Shown here: positions 8,316 to 17,346 of the stretch, in pieces
Layout of the letters: the number at the start of each line of letters is the position of its first letter
Position numbering within the stretch: the stretch's first letter is position 1
Assembly (NCBI GenBank): GCA_025056965.1
Contig: JANWVF010000058.1
Coordinates: 1 to 53,443 of the forward strand
Direction of reading: 5' to 3'
Length of the DNA stretch: 53,443 bases
Origin: Thermoflexales bacterium
Lineage (GTDB): Bacteria; Chloroflexota; Anaerolineae; J036; Brachytrichaceae
Notes under the pieces: model-generated
Databases searched by the model: none
What the model was told of the DNA's origin: nothing
The model's input: only the letters and a program-made list of their open reading frames with translations
Translations under genes and position numbers: made by a program

Positions 8316-10400
8316 CTACCGCAAGTCCGGAGAGACGGTTGCTTCCTTCTCACGGTCCTGACGCGAAAGCGCCCCTCCGTCGTAGGACGACCAGGCCGCT
8401 TGCTGCTCGCGTCGGCGCGCTTCGCGCTCCATCTCGGCTACGATGCGCGCGACCTCTTCAAACGCGGCGCGCTGCTTGCGGTAGAGGTCACTCTCGCTCA
8501 TCACTAGCTTGCGCGCCACATCGCGCACCTTCATGTTCTGCATGATCTTGAGTTCAAGGATGTTATAGAGCATCCACTCAGCTGCGGTGAAGCTGCGCGT
8601 TCCGTCCGGCTTCAGGCGCTCGATGGCTTCAGATAGCACGCGCCTGAGCGCCTTGGTGGCGTTGCCGTTCTCCTGCTTCATAGCCTCGCTCACCACGCGC
8701 AGATTGATCAGGGGAGATTCGGCCAGCTTAGGCCCACCCCAATACTGGCTGAGCGCGTCGCGCACGAGCTGGGTGAAGTCGTCGTGGTTGTCCACCGGGA
8801 CACGCTCGAAGTCGGCGACGGTCGGCGCAGCCGGGTTGCGCGTGCTAGCCATGCGTCGCTGCATGTCGTCCGCCTCCGGCACCAGCCGCTCCAGCGCCTC
8901 GAAGGCGCGCCGTTGCTTGGCCGCATCCTCTAAGGCACGCGCAGCTTGGGATACCAACACCGCCACGCCCTCGCGTTCCTCATCGCTGAGGTCCGGCTCT
9001 GCAGTACGCGCGGCCAGTCCCATGACGCCCAGCACCTCGCGATGATCCTGAGAACGCAATGGGATCAACCAGTAGTTGCCCCACAGGATGAAGTCATTCT
9101 TAACTTCAAAAGCCCGACGATCGGTCGCGTGATCGCCGTTGACCCTGCCGGCAGCTTGGCCGTGACGCAACGTCGTCGCCGAACGCACGGCATCGGGCGG
9201 CACAGGCAGGCCACCGTGTGTGTCGTCCGGTGTGAAGTTGCCGATCACGACGTTGATCGGCGCAGCACAGCTGTTCGACATCTCTGCCAGACAGGTCGTG
9301 ACGAACGCCGTGCGCGCCCGCAACAGATCGCACAGCGCGGCGAGGATATTCTCCAAATACTGGGTTAGGTCTGATGTGGTCATCAGCCGGGCGCTAAACT
9401 GCTGCAGGCGGCCTACCTCCTCGGCGTCGTCCCCCGCGATCAAGCGGTCAAGCGTCGGCTGTACCATATCAATGAACCACTGCACCATAAGGATAATGGT
9501 CGCCGCAGCAACCAGGCCGATGAACGTGCCGGGCAGGTCGAGCCAGCGTTCGACGCGCGCGCTGAGCACGAAGGCCGTGATGACCGCCGCTGCCGTCAGC
9601 GGACCGCGGATGAGGTACTTCACCATGCGCCGCTTAATCACGCGATCCGGGGCGCTGGCGCCAAAGTAGGCTACCGCGTAGCCCATGAAGGTGATCGCGG
9701 CGCCGACGCCCATGTTGACGATTAAGATGCCGGCCCACGGCACTAGGCGCGGGAAGGCTGCCGGCCAACCCACCGGCAGCAAGTAGGGGAACATCCCCAG
9801 CGCCGGTGCAGCGAATGCGATGGCGAAGTAGGTCATGCGTCGCTTGCTCGTCGCCGTCAATGCGCGTCGGCGCGCCTCGAAGACGTTATACGTCGCCCAA
9901 GCCACGCTGCCGAAGTAATAGAGCGTGAATGGGTAAAAAAGCAACCCAGGGGTAAGATGAGTCAACCCTTCCGTTGAAACGCCCGGCGTGGCTATCAGCG
10001 CCGTGACCAAGATCAAGGCGAACGTCACTGCGCCGACTCCGTAACCGACCTTGACCGCGAGCTGTCGCAGCGGCGAGCTGTCGCCCGTCGCCCGCAGCAG
10101 CGAGTCCGACAGCGCCAACAACGCCGCCGGGATAAATGCGATGCCGATCCATTGCAGGCGCAACCACAGTTCTGTGCTATCGGTGCGTGGCGCAAGCTCT
10201 GACACTTGAGCGAGTAGGTCGCCCAGATAGCTGCCAATCACGCACATGAGGACGATGGCATAGTCGCGCGCGATGGGGCTGCGCCGGTTGTATAGCCCGA
10301 TGTAGATGACCAAGGCGAACGCGGTGACCAAGATGCCCGTCACCGTGATCCGGTTGAGCAGTTGAACAGCGCCCAATATGGTGCTCAGCAATGCGTCCAT
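8316..10400 (-). CDS. Seven-TM sensor with GAF-like domain and C-terminal HTH-like region, no kinase
   Basis: The 694-aa protein begins with about eight hydrophobic helices (1-290) resembling the N-terminal 7TM module of some histidine kinases. A linker (LIAGDDAEEVGRLQQFSARL) precedes a GAF-like domain at about 330-500 with the signature LGVMGLAA. A charged helical region follows. The C-terminus holds VRDVARKLVMSESDLYRKQR (625-644), which reads like a helix-turn-helix with a trailing amphipathic helix. No H-box, HATPase or GGDEF domain is visible. It may be a membrane-bound one-component regulator, or the C-terminus may dock a partner. It is transcribed alone, downstream of the GNAT gene on the same strand with only an 18-bp gap. 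Confidence 0.7.
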   Translation of the reverse strand: MDALLSTILGAVQLLNRITVTGILVTAFALVIYIGLYNRRSPIARDYAIVLMCVIGSYLGDLLAQVSELAPRTDSTELWLRLQWIGIAFIPAALLALSDSLLRATGDSSPLRQLAVKVGYGVGAVTFALILVTALIATPGVSTEGLTHLTPGLLFYPFTLYYFGSVAWATYNVFEARRRALTATSKRRMTYFAIAFAAPALGMFPYLLPVGWPAAFPRLVPWAGILIVNMGVGAAITFMGYAVAYFGASAPDRVIKRRMVKYLIRGPLTAAAVITAFVLSARVERWLDLPGTFIGLVAAATIILMVQWFIDMVQPTLDRLIAGDDAEEVGRLQQFSARLMTTSDLTQYLENILAALCDLLRARTAFVTTCLAEMSNSCAAPINVVIGNFTPDDTHGGLPVPPDAVRSATTLRHGQAAGRVNGDHATDRRAFEVKNDFILWGNYWLIPLRSQDHREVLGVMGLAARTAEPDLSDEEREGVAVLVSQAARALEDAAKQRRAFEALERLVPEADDMQRRMASTRNPAAPTVADFERVPVDNHDDFTQLVRDALSQYWGGPKLAESPLINLRVVSEAMKQENGNATKALRRVLSEAIERLKPDGTRSFTAAEWMLYNILELKIMQNMKVRDVARKLVMSESDLYRKQRAAFEEVARIVAEMEREARRREQQAAWSSYDGGALSRQDREKEATVSPDLR

Positions 10401-10418
10401 ACGATGAGTTAGCCTCGA

Positions 10419-10955
10419 TCACCTGATTCTATATGTGAAGAATAAAGCAATATCGCGGCCGGAGTAGTAATTATCGGCGTAGCCGCTGAAGCGCAGGCCG
10501 CGCGTCTGACAGAAGCGCGTCGCAGGGTAATTCTTAGTTTGCAAGCTCAGCGTGACGCTGTGGAGGCCGGCAGCTTTCGCTTGGGCGATGGCCGTGTGTA
10601 ACAGCTGCGTGCCGATTCCCCTGCGCCGCATGTGCGGCGCAACAGCGAACGCCGGAATCCAGCCGGTGTTGTGCCACGGCAGCGTAGCCATGCCGATGTA
10701 GCCGTAGATCTCCTGGCCCACAGGCTCCTGCATCACCCACAGGTAATCGCAGCGATGCAAGCAGCGGCGGAGCAAGGACGGCTCATACGGCGGCGGGGTC
10801 TGCACCTGGCGCGGCAACTGCACCAGCCGAAAGATGGCCGCCTGTTCGCCAGCCGCGTTCTGCGCGCTCATTTGCCAGACGTGATCGGTGGTGTAGCTGT
10901 GGTCAAGCGCCAGAATCGCTTCCAGATCGGCCAGCTCGGCAGGACGGATGCGCAT
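10419..10955 (-). CDS. GNAT family N-acetyltransferase
   Basis: Starting at the ATG at 10953-10955 gives 178 aa beginning MRIRPAELADLEAILALD, the usual first strand and helix of GNAT enzymes. The acetyl-CoA loop (R/Q-x-x-G-x-G/A) is present as VAPHMRRRGIGTQLL, and the C-terminal strand LSLQTKNYPATRFCQTRGL is typical. It would move an acetyl group from acetyl-CoA to an amine; the substrate cannot be told. A longer frame to 11117 exists, but it overlaps the upstream stalk-protein gene and lacks domain sequence. The upstream gene stops 5 nt before this ATG, so the two are very probably co-transcribed. Confidence 0.85.
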   Translation of the reverse strand: MRIRPAELADLEAILALDHSYTTDHVWQMSAQNAAGEQAAIFRLVQLPRQVQTPPPYEPSLLRRCLHRCDYLWVMQEPVGQEIYGYIGMATLPWHNTGWIPAFAVAPHMRRRGIGTQLLHTAIAQAKAAGLHSVTLSLQTKNYPATRFCQTRGLRFSGYADNYYSGRDIALFFTYRIR

Positions 10956-10960
10956 AGTCG

Positions 10961-11932
10961 TCAAGCGATTCTGATTTGAACGCTGCAATAGATGCCCGTG
11001 TCTTGTCCGGCGGCGTCTATCAGTGACAGTCGCAAGGTGTAAATGCCGGGTGGGAACAGCGTGGCGTCGAACCTGGGCATCAGCACACCGTCCCTCACGG
11101 CATTGTAGTTCTCCCACAAGAACGCCCAGCCCGGGATGTTGGGGCGAAGAATCTCAAGCCTATAACGGCCGACGCCGCCGGGGAAGTTGGCCGTGCCGCG
11201 CACGACGTAGATGCCGGACACAGTTTCACCCGCTGTTGGGCTATCTATGCGGGCGGCGCCGGGATTCGGGCAGTCTGCGACCAGCACATCCCCCGGTGTC
11301 GCAGTTGGCGCTTCGGTCGGCGTAGGCAGAGGTGTGGGCGTTGCCGTCGGCCCCAATGTGGGCAGAGCCACCGGCGCCGGCGTCGCAGTGACAACTACGA
11401 TGAACGGCAGCTGCTCCTGTGGCGGCAGCTGTGTGGGCGTGGGCGATACGGCCGGGGTCGCCGTCGGGGGGATCGGCGTCGGCGAAGGCAAAGGCGTCTC
11501 GGTTGGTGGAAGGGTCGGCACCGGCGATGCTTCATTGACCGCGTCGGCGATGGGAGCTTCTGCCGCCGGCGCCGTTATCTGTGCCATCGCAGCGGCGAGG
11601 TCAGCAGTGGGCATCGGCGTCGGTTCGGCGATGTTTACCTCGACTGTTGGTGTGAAAGCCAGCGGATTCTCGGCTGCGTCCGACAGGGTCACCGACTCAG
11701 GCGACGTGTTCGTCACGACCCAGATGATCAATCCGAGAACGGCAAACAAGCCGGCTTTCGTCCAAGCATCCACAGCGCGCCTGACGATGATGCTTCGCTC
11801 CAGGCGAAACATCGCGCGGCGCAGTTCGCGCAGCGCACTTAGGCCGGTGAAGACAAACGCCGCGCAGCAGATCGCGACGATCGCGATCAGCACCAGTCGC
11901 AGTTCGATCAGCAACCGCAGGATGACTTCCAT
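10961..11932 (-). CDS. Membrane-anchored proline/threonine-rich stalk protein with Ig-like C-terminal domain
   Basis: The 323-aa protein has two hydrophobic helices (about 8-35 and 58-76) separated by a basic segment. A long Pro/Thr/Ala-rich stalk (about 80-220) with runs such as PTATPTPLPTPTEAPTATP follows. The C-terminal globular part (about 225-323) reads DSPTAGETVSGIYVVRGTA and PPGIYTLRLSLIDAAGQDTG, which fits an Ig-like beta-sandwich. The stalk would hold this domain away from the membrane, as is common in Chloroflexota cell-surface proteins. Function is unknown. It is followed within 5 nt by the acetyltransferase gene. Confidence 0.75.
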   Translation of the reverse strand: MEVILRLLIELRLVLIAIVAICCAAFVFTGLSALRELRRAMFRLERSIIVRRAVDAWTKAGLFAVLGLIIWVVTNTSPESVTLSDAAENPLAFTPTVEVNIAEPTPMPTADLAAAMAQITAPAAEAPIADAVNEASPVPTLPPTETPLPSPTPIPPTATPAVSPTPTQLPPQEQLPFIVVVTATPAPVALPTLGPTATPTPLPTPTEAPTATPGDVLVADCPNPGAARIDSPTAGETVSGIYVVRGTANFPGGVGRYRLEILRPNIPGWAFLWENYNAVRDGVLMPRFDATLFPPGIYTLRLSLIDAAGQDTGIYCSVQIRIA

Positions 11933-11978
11933 GAGTGCAACCGACAGCCGCGGACGGCGGATAGGAAACCAAGGCCGC

Positions 11979-12839
11979 TCAGAGCATCTGCGTCAGCACG
12001 CCGCGCACAATAGTGAATATTTTGGGCGCGATCTGCGCCCCAGCCTGCATTACTTCTTCGTGCGAAGGCGGCTCACCTTCATCTGCGCTCAGGCGCGCGA
12101 CGTTGGTGATGCCGCTCAGGCCCAGCACGCGCATGCCGGCGTGGCGCGCCACGAGCACCTCATGCACCGTGGACATGCCGACGGCGTCTGCGCCGATGGC
12201 GCGCAAGAAGCGCAATTCGGCAGGAGTCTCGAAGTTCGGTCCAGCCACGGCAGCATAGACGCCTTGACGCAACGTTAGGCCGGCGGCCTGCGCAGCCTGC
12301 ACCGCATATCGGCGCAACTCGGGGTCGTATGCCGTGGTCATTTCGGGAAAGCGCGGCCCGTATTCGTCCAGGTTCGGCCCGATCAGCGGATTGTGGCCGG
12401 CCATGCCCACTAGGTTGATGTGATCGGTGATGAGCATCACATCGGCGACGTGATATTCGCGGTTGATGCCGCCGGCGGCGTTGGTGACAATCATGTGCGT
12501 AGCGCCCATCGCGCGCGCTACCCGCACCGGCAGGGTTACTTGCCACAGGGGATGCCCTTCGTAGAAGTGCATTCGCCCCTGCATGACGGCGACCGGCACG
12601 CCGAACAGCGTGCCGATCACAAACTGGCCTTTGTGGCCTTGTACGGTGGACCGTGCGAAGCCCGGGATGTCCGCATAGGGGACGCAAGTGGCTTCGGCCA
12701 CTTCATCCGCCAAGGCACCAAGCCCGCTGCCCAAGATGATGAGCAGGCGCCATGGGCGCGCGTCCCGACGGCGCAGGTAGGCCACCGCGGCATCAATGGA
12801 TTCCCGCGTTGCCTGAGTCGAGGCTACTATGTTCGGCAT
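11979..12839 (-). CDS. punA: Purine nucleoside phosphorylase (trimeric class)
   Basis: The 286-aa length fits the PNP/MTAP family, which splits purine nucleosides with phosphate into base and ribose-1-phosphate. The phosphate-binding start LIILGSGLG, the loop GFARSTVQGHKG, the signature MQGRMHFYEGH, VTNAAGGIN, the purine-site AGPNFETPAE (catalytic Glu), GMSTVHEV and LSGITNVA (base-binding Asn) are all present. Nothing essential seems lost. A -10-like TATAGT lies 12 nt before the ATG with TTGCGT 17 nt further up, and there is no ribosome binding site. Neighbours do not form a nucleoside operon. Confidence 0.95.
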   Translation of the reverse strand: MPNIVASTQATRESIDAAVAYLRRRDARPWRLLIILGSGLGALADEVAEATCVPYADIPGFARSTVQGHKGQFVIGTLFGVPVAVMQGRMHFYEGHPLWQVTLPVRVARAMGATHMIVTNAAGGINREYHVADVMLITDHINLVGMAGHNPLIGPNLDEYGPRFPEMTTAYDPELRRYAVQAAQAAGLTLRQGVYAAVAGPNFETPAELRFLRAIGADAVGMSTVHEVLVARHAGMRVLGLSGITNVARLSADEGEPPSHEEVMQAGAQIAPKIFTIVRGVLTQML

Positions 12840-12890
12840 GGGACGCGGGCGACTATAGCGCGACGCGCACAGCGACGCAACCAGCTCCCG

Positions 12891-13781
12891 CTATGAGTTG
12901 ACAGGAGCGAGTTTGCTCTCTTGCTCCTGCCGCGGCCGATACATCTGCGTCGTGGCTAAATTCGCATGGCCAAGCCATTCCTGCACGCGCCGAATATCTT
13001 CGCCGTCGCTCAGCATGTGCGCCGCGCGCGAGTGTCGTAGGGTGTGCGGCGTGAGATCACCCTCGATGCCGGCCTCTTGGGCATGTTGGCGGGTGAGTTG
13101 CCATACGGCCTGGCGCGTTAGTTTGCCCCCCTGCGGATTAACAAACACGAAGTCGGTGCTGGAATCGTATGCGGCGTTGCCTCGCACGTGCTCCAGGTAT
13201 GCGCGCAGCGTCGCCGCTGCCTCGGGCGTCAGCGGGATGGTGCGTTGACGCATGCCGCGTCCGGCGCAGCGCACGGTGTTCGTCTCTAGGTCCACATCCG
13301 CCAGGCGCAGATTGATGGCTTCCGAAACCCGCATGCCGGTCACATACATTACCTCAAGCAGCGCCCGGTCGCGCAGCGAATGCGCAGAGGATGCTTTCGA
13401 GGCGCTTTCTAGTAGGCGATTGACTTCTTCCCGGCTCAGTAGGCGAGGGATGCGCTTCTCCACCTTGGGCGAACGCAGCCGCAGCGTCGGATCCTCCGCT
13501 ATCCATCCGCGCTGATTCAACCAGTGAAAGAACGTCCTGAGCGCAGCGACTTTGCGCGCAGCAGTGGAGGCTGCGTAGTTCTGTTCCGTGAGCTGCTGGA
13601 TGTAGGATTCAATCACCTCGATGGTTACGTTCGACCAAGTCGCATCATCGGGCAGCGTCGCGCTTAGATGCTGGCAAAACTGGGTGAGATCGTTGCGATA
13701 TGCCATGATTGTGTTGACCGAAGCGCCTCGCTCCGTTTGCAGGGATGCTAGGAACTCATCAACCGTGCTGCGCCATTCCAT
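12891..13781 (-). CDS. xerD: Tyrosine recombinase of the XerC/XerD type
   Basis: The 296-aa protein has the SAM-like DNA-binding N-domain (1-90) and the integrase catalytic domain (about 110-290). Arg151 (TGMRVSE), His246 and Arg249 (PHTLRHS), His272 (LGHANLATTQ) and the nucleophile Tyr281 are present. The beta-hairpin Lys found in XerD (GKGxK) is replaced: the loop reads AGRGMRQR with Arg175. Size and isolation from phage genes suit the housekeeping recombinase that resolves chromosome dimers at dif, or one of several Xer paralogues common in Chloroflexota. The start is the ATG at 13779-13781, 20 nt below a TATAAT. Confidence 0.88.
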   Translation of the reverse strand: MEWRSTVDEFLASLQTERGASVNTIMAYRNDLTQFCQHLSATLPDDATWSNVTIEVIESYIQQLTEQNYAASTAARKVAALRTFFHWLNQRGWIAEDPTLRLRSPKVEKRIPRLLSREEVNRLLESASKASSAHSLRDRALLEVMYVTGMRVSEAINLRLADVDLETNTVRCAGRGMRQRTIPLTPEAAATLRAYLEHVRGNAAYDSSTDFVFVNPQGGKLTRQAVWQLTRQHAQEAGIEGDLTPHTLRHSRAAHMLSDGEDIRRVQEWLGHANLATTQMYRPRQEQESKLAPVNS

Positions 13782-13801
13782 AAGTGTTCACCCTGCGAAA
13801 G

Positions 13802-13807
13802 ATTATA
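13802..13807 (-). promoter_or_regulatory. -10 element TATAAT for the Xer recombinase gene
   Basis: A perfect TATAAT on the minus strand lies 20 nt before the ATG at 13781, in the divergent gap between the recombinase and the methyltransferase. No clear -35 is found at 16-18 nt. Confidence 0.4.
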
Positions 13808-13885
13808 GCAGGATGCCTAGCTTTATCGTAGAAACATCGCTGATGCTAGAATCTCGCGGCTGCTTCCCAGCAAGCAGCATTGCCT

Positions 13886-14680
13886 ATGACGAGGAATGCC
13901 TTTGCCCGGCCGCCTGAACACGACTTTTTGTGGAATCAACTGGTCGAATTGCCCTACTTCCGAGCCTTGCTCCGAGCCGTTGAATCGCGGTTCTACCAGG
14001 AGCTGCCAATCGTTGAGCCGGTGCTCGACCTAGGATCGGGGGACGGCAGCTTCGCGGCTCATACGTTCTCCCGCCCGCTGGACGTCGGACTCGACCCGTG
14101 GGCTGCCCCGCTGTGGGAATCGCGCGCACGCCGGGCGCACAAGTTGCTCATACAAGCAGAAGGCGCGCGTCTACCCTTCGCAGACTGCGCCTTTCGCACC
14201 GTCGTCAGCAATTCCGTGCTGGAGCACATCCCCGATTTGGAGCCGGTGCTCGCCGAGTGCTTCCGCGTGTTGCGCCCGGGCGGCTACCTCCTATTCTGCT
14301 CACCCTCGGATCACTTCACGGACTGGTTGATTGGGGCGAAGGTAGCCGGCGACGCATATCGGCGCTGGTTCAACCGCATTTCGCGCCACTATCACTGCGA
14401 CGGCCCTTCGGCGTGGCGAGCGCGTCTGGAGCGCGCCGGTTTCACGGTCGAGCGTATGTGGTACTACTTCTCACCTCGCGCCCTGCGAGCACTCGAGGTC
14501 GGCCACTACCTCGGGCTGCCTAACCTGCTCTGGAAGAAGATCACCGGTAGATGGGTGGTCTTCCCGAGCGCCAGAAACCCTGTATTGCGATTGTTGTACC
14601 GACTCCTGCGCCCACTTTACGACGAGCCAAGGCCTGAGGCCGGCGCTTACCTCTTCGGCGTCGCCCGCAAAGGCGAGTGA
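13886..14680 (+). CDS. Class I SAM-dependent methyltransferase (Methyltransf_11 type)
   Basis: Starting at the ATG at 13886 the protein has 264 aa; a TTG two codons earlier is also possible. Motif I is VLDLGSGDGSFA, followed by DVGLDPW. VVSNSVLEHIPDLEPVLAE and FRVLRPGGYLLFCSP are motifs II/III of the UbiE/Methyltransf_11 group. The C-terminal third has basic and aromatic residues (LYRLLRPLYDEPRPEAG) and could touch a lipid or membrane. The substrate is unknown. It is transcribed alone, divergent from the recombinase; a TAGAAT at 13847-13852 is a possible -10. The next gene is convergent. Confidence 0.85.
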   Translation: MTRNAFARPPEHDFLWNQLVELPYFRALLRAVESRFYQELPIVEPVLDLGSGDGSFAAHTFSRPLDVGLDPWAAPLWESRARRAHKLLIQAEGARLPFADCAFRTVVSNSVLEHIPDLEPVLAECFRVLRPGGYLLFCSPSDHFTDWLIGAKVAGDAYRRWFNRISRHYHCDGPSAWRARLERAGFTVERMWYYFSPRALRALEVGHYLGLPNLLWKKITGRWVVFPSARNPVLRLLYRLLRPLYDEPRPEAGAYLFGVARKGE

Positions 14681-14715
14681 GCATCAATCGCTGATGTCCG
14701 CCACCAAACCGTCGT

Positions 14716-16002
14716 TCATGGCTCGAGGACGGCACCCATGAAGAGCAAGCTGCCCGTGCCGACATCCTCGATGGCAAACAGGAACGGCCGATCCACGCGC
14801 ATCGTGAACGGTTCCTCATCGCTGGGGCGAGCTGAGGTCACGCCCATTTGGACGGCGGTTGCCGCTGCGGCTTCTGTGCCGGCTTCGTTCACATCCACGT
14901 AGGCTAGGTGTCGAACGCTGCTGATGAAGATAGGCGGAGGAATCGGGCGCATGCCGGAGAAATCCGCCCGCTGCGGGTCGAAAGCGATCGCCATTGCCGT
15001 CTCTTGGAGCACGTCGTTCAGCTTCGTGTCGTACTGCACCTTGAAGCGCGGCAGGAACAGTTGCCCTTGCTTCGGGGCGAATTGGGCGCTCCAGGCTTCC
15101 CAGCGCTCAACCGTTAAGTTTGCGACGAACTTCGACAGAGTGATGATTTCGCTCGGCAGGAACACAACCATGCGGAGCGCGTCACCCGCATACGGTAGGC
15201 GCACTGCCTGAAAGTCATCACCTTGGAGGTATTCAAAGCGGCCCGAGCGAAACATAGTCGGCGTTTGCTTCTGTGTCCCGTCGAGCAGGTTGAAGGGCAT
15301 GTCCTGGGTCTGCTCGGGGTTGAAAGCCGTCTGCCATGCCCCATTGAAGTAAATCGCGCTGACGAGGATCAGGATCGTATCTTGCGGGATTTCGTCAACG
15401 ATGCCGCTGATCTTGCCGTTTGTTTTGTCGCTCACCCAGCGGTTGATGACGTCTGGGGCATCGGGCTGCGCGAAGTCGAGTTCCTCGCTCTTGGCTTCAT
15501 AGAATTGCTGTGTGCGCTGTAGGAAGTCGGCGTGGAAGGGAACGCCGGCGCGCGCCCAGAGCGAATTCGCAATGGTCAAGATCACGCCCGAGTCATCGCG
15601 CTTCATCAACGACTGTAGCGCCGAGTAGTCGGCGTTCATCGTGTCCAGCGTTGCCTCTCCGTCGCCTAGCACGCTGAGCATTCCCTGCAGCGTCTCGCCG
15701 CGCGCGCCGTTCGCCGTCATCGCTAAGGCGATGGCGATGTTGGCTGGCGAGATGAAGACGTTCTTGTCCGCATCTCGGCGGGCGATCCGGCGGATCAGGT
15801 CTAGAGCAAATCCGGTGGTCGCGCGCGTAAATTCGGGGCGCATGACGTTCATCTTCTGTGGCACAGCAGTCGGCATCGGGGTGTCCGTGCTTGTGACCGG
15901 CGGGGTTGGAGACTCGCTCAGCGGTCGCGGCTGGGGAGCAGCACAGCCGACGACAAGACATAACATGCTAATTATGACTCGGCGCGCGATTCGGATGCTC
16001 AT
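14716..16002 (-). CDS. Serpin family protease inhibitor, lipoprotein
   Basis: Starting at the ATG at 16000-16002 gives 428 aa with a lipobox signal peptide (MLCLVVGC) and a short Pro/Thr linker, so it is probably an exported lipoprotein. Serpin core signatures follow: FISPANIAIALAMTANGARG, ANSLWAR, ILVSAIYFNGAWQ, LPRFKVQYDTKL and the C-terminal DRPFLFAIED. The reactive-centre hinge EAGTEAAAATAV (from residue 373) has the small residues needed for loop insertion, so it should be inhibitory. The loop from hinge to DRPF is about six residues longer than in alpha-1-antitrypsin, so P1 is uncertain (Thr or nearby). An upstream open extension to 16170 lacks serpin or signal features. TATACT lies only 6 nt before the chosen start. 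Confidence 0.93.
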   Translation of the reverse strand: MSIRIARRVIISMLCLVVGCAAPQPRPLSESPTPPVTSTDTPMPTAVPQKMNVMRPEFTRATTGFALDLIRRIARRDADKNVFISPANIAIALAMTANGARGETLQGMLSVLGDGEATLDTMNADYSALQSLMKRDDSGVILTIANSLWARAGVPFHADFLQRTQQFYEAKSEELDFAQPDAPDVINRWVSDKTNGKISGIVDEIPQDTILILVSAIYFNGAWQTAFNPEQTQDMPFNLLDGTQKQTPTMFRSGRFEYLQGDDFQAVRLPYAGDALRMVVFLPSEIITLSKFVANLTVERWEAWSAQFAPKQGQLFLPRFKVQYDTKLNDVLQETAMAIAFDPQRADFSGMRPIPPPIFISSVRHLAYVDVNEAGTEAAAATAVQMGVTSARPSDEEPFTMRVDRPFLFAIEDVGTGSLLFMGAVLEP

Positions 16003-16008
16003 ACGCGC

Positions 16009-16014
16009 AGTATA
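16009..16014 (-). promoter_or_regulatory. -10 element TATACT giving a leaderless serpin transcript
   Basis: TATACT on the minus strand ends 6 nt before the ATG at 16002. A transcript starting the usual distance downstream would begin at or next to the start codon. No Shine-Dalgarno sequence fits in the gap. Confidence 0.45.
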
Positions 16015-16175
16015 TAGCGACGCATGACCGTGAAAGGTGCCGCCGGCAGGCCAGGCGATGGAGGACATCGCCCCCGCGCAGGTGGGTATCCGGGTCTTGT
16101 GATGTGGGATTCCTTGCGCCTCGACCTCGCGAGTAGAAGCTGCGCGGAGAACGACGATCGGCAGATGCATCGAAT

Positions 16176-16225
16176 GCGGCCGGCGAAACGTCGCCTACGC
16201 CGCTAAGCAGCGTTCAGCCGGCCGC
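16176..16225 (-). terminator. Possible hairpin after gap
   Basis: A 9-bp inverted repeat (GCGGCCGGC/GCCGGCCGC) with a 32-nt loop lies 18 nt beyond the gap stop codon. There is no T-run, so termination is only suggested. Confidence 0.3.
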
Positions 16226-16243
16226 AGCCTAAACCCGATGTGG

Positions 16244-17272
<1,029 letters not shown>

Positions 17273-17321
17273 TCAAGCTCCTTGAGCGGTGTTCTTCAAG
17301 GCTAAGCCTATCACAATCGGC

Positions 17322-17333
17322 GTGAGCGCTCAC
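17322..17333. promoter_or_regulatory. 12-bp palindrome GTGAGCGCTCAC upstream of gap
   Basis: A perfect palindrome lies 65-76 nt before the gap start and just outside the yvcK stop. The central CG with GTGAG/CTCAC arms is the shape of LacI-family operators and equals the core of the symmetric lac operator. No LacI-type gene is in the window, so the role is inference. Confidence 0.35.
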
Positions 17334-17346
17334 CCGACGGTGACGC

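Noticed and set aside
11211-12278. A long plus-strand open frame rich in Gly and Val
   Set aside because: It is the antisense of the Pro/Thr-rich stalk gene; the VGVG repeats mirror the PT codons and have no start signals.
16003-16170. A 56-codon N-terminal extension of the serpin
   Set aside because: The internal ATG starts a clean lipobox signal peptide and lies 6 nt below a -10 box; the extension has neither.
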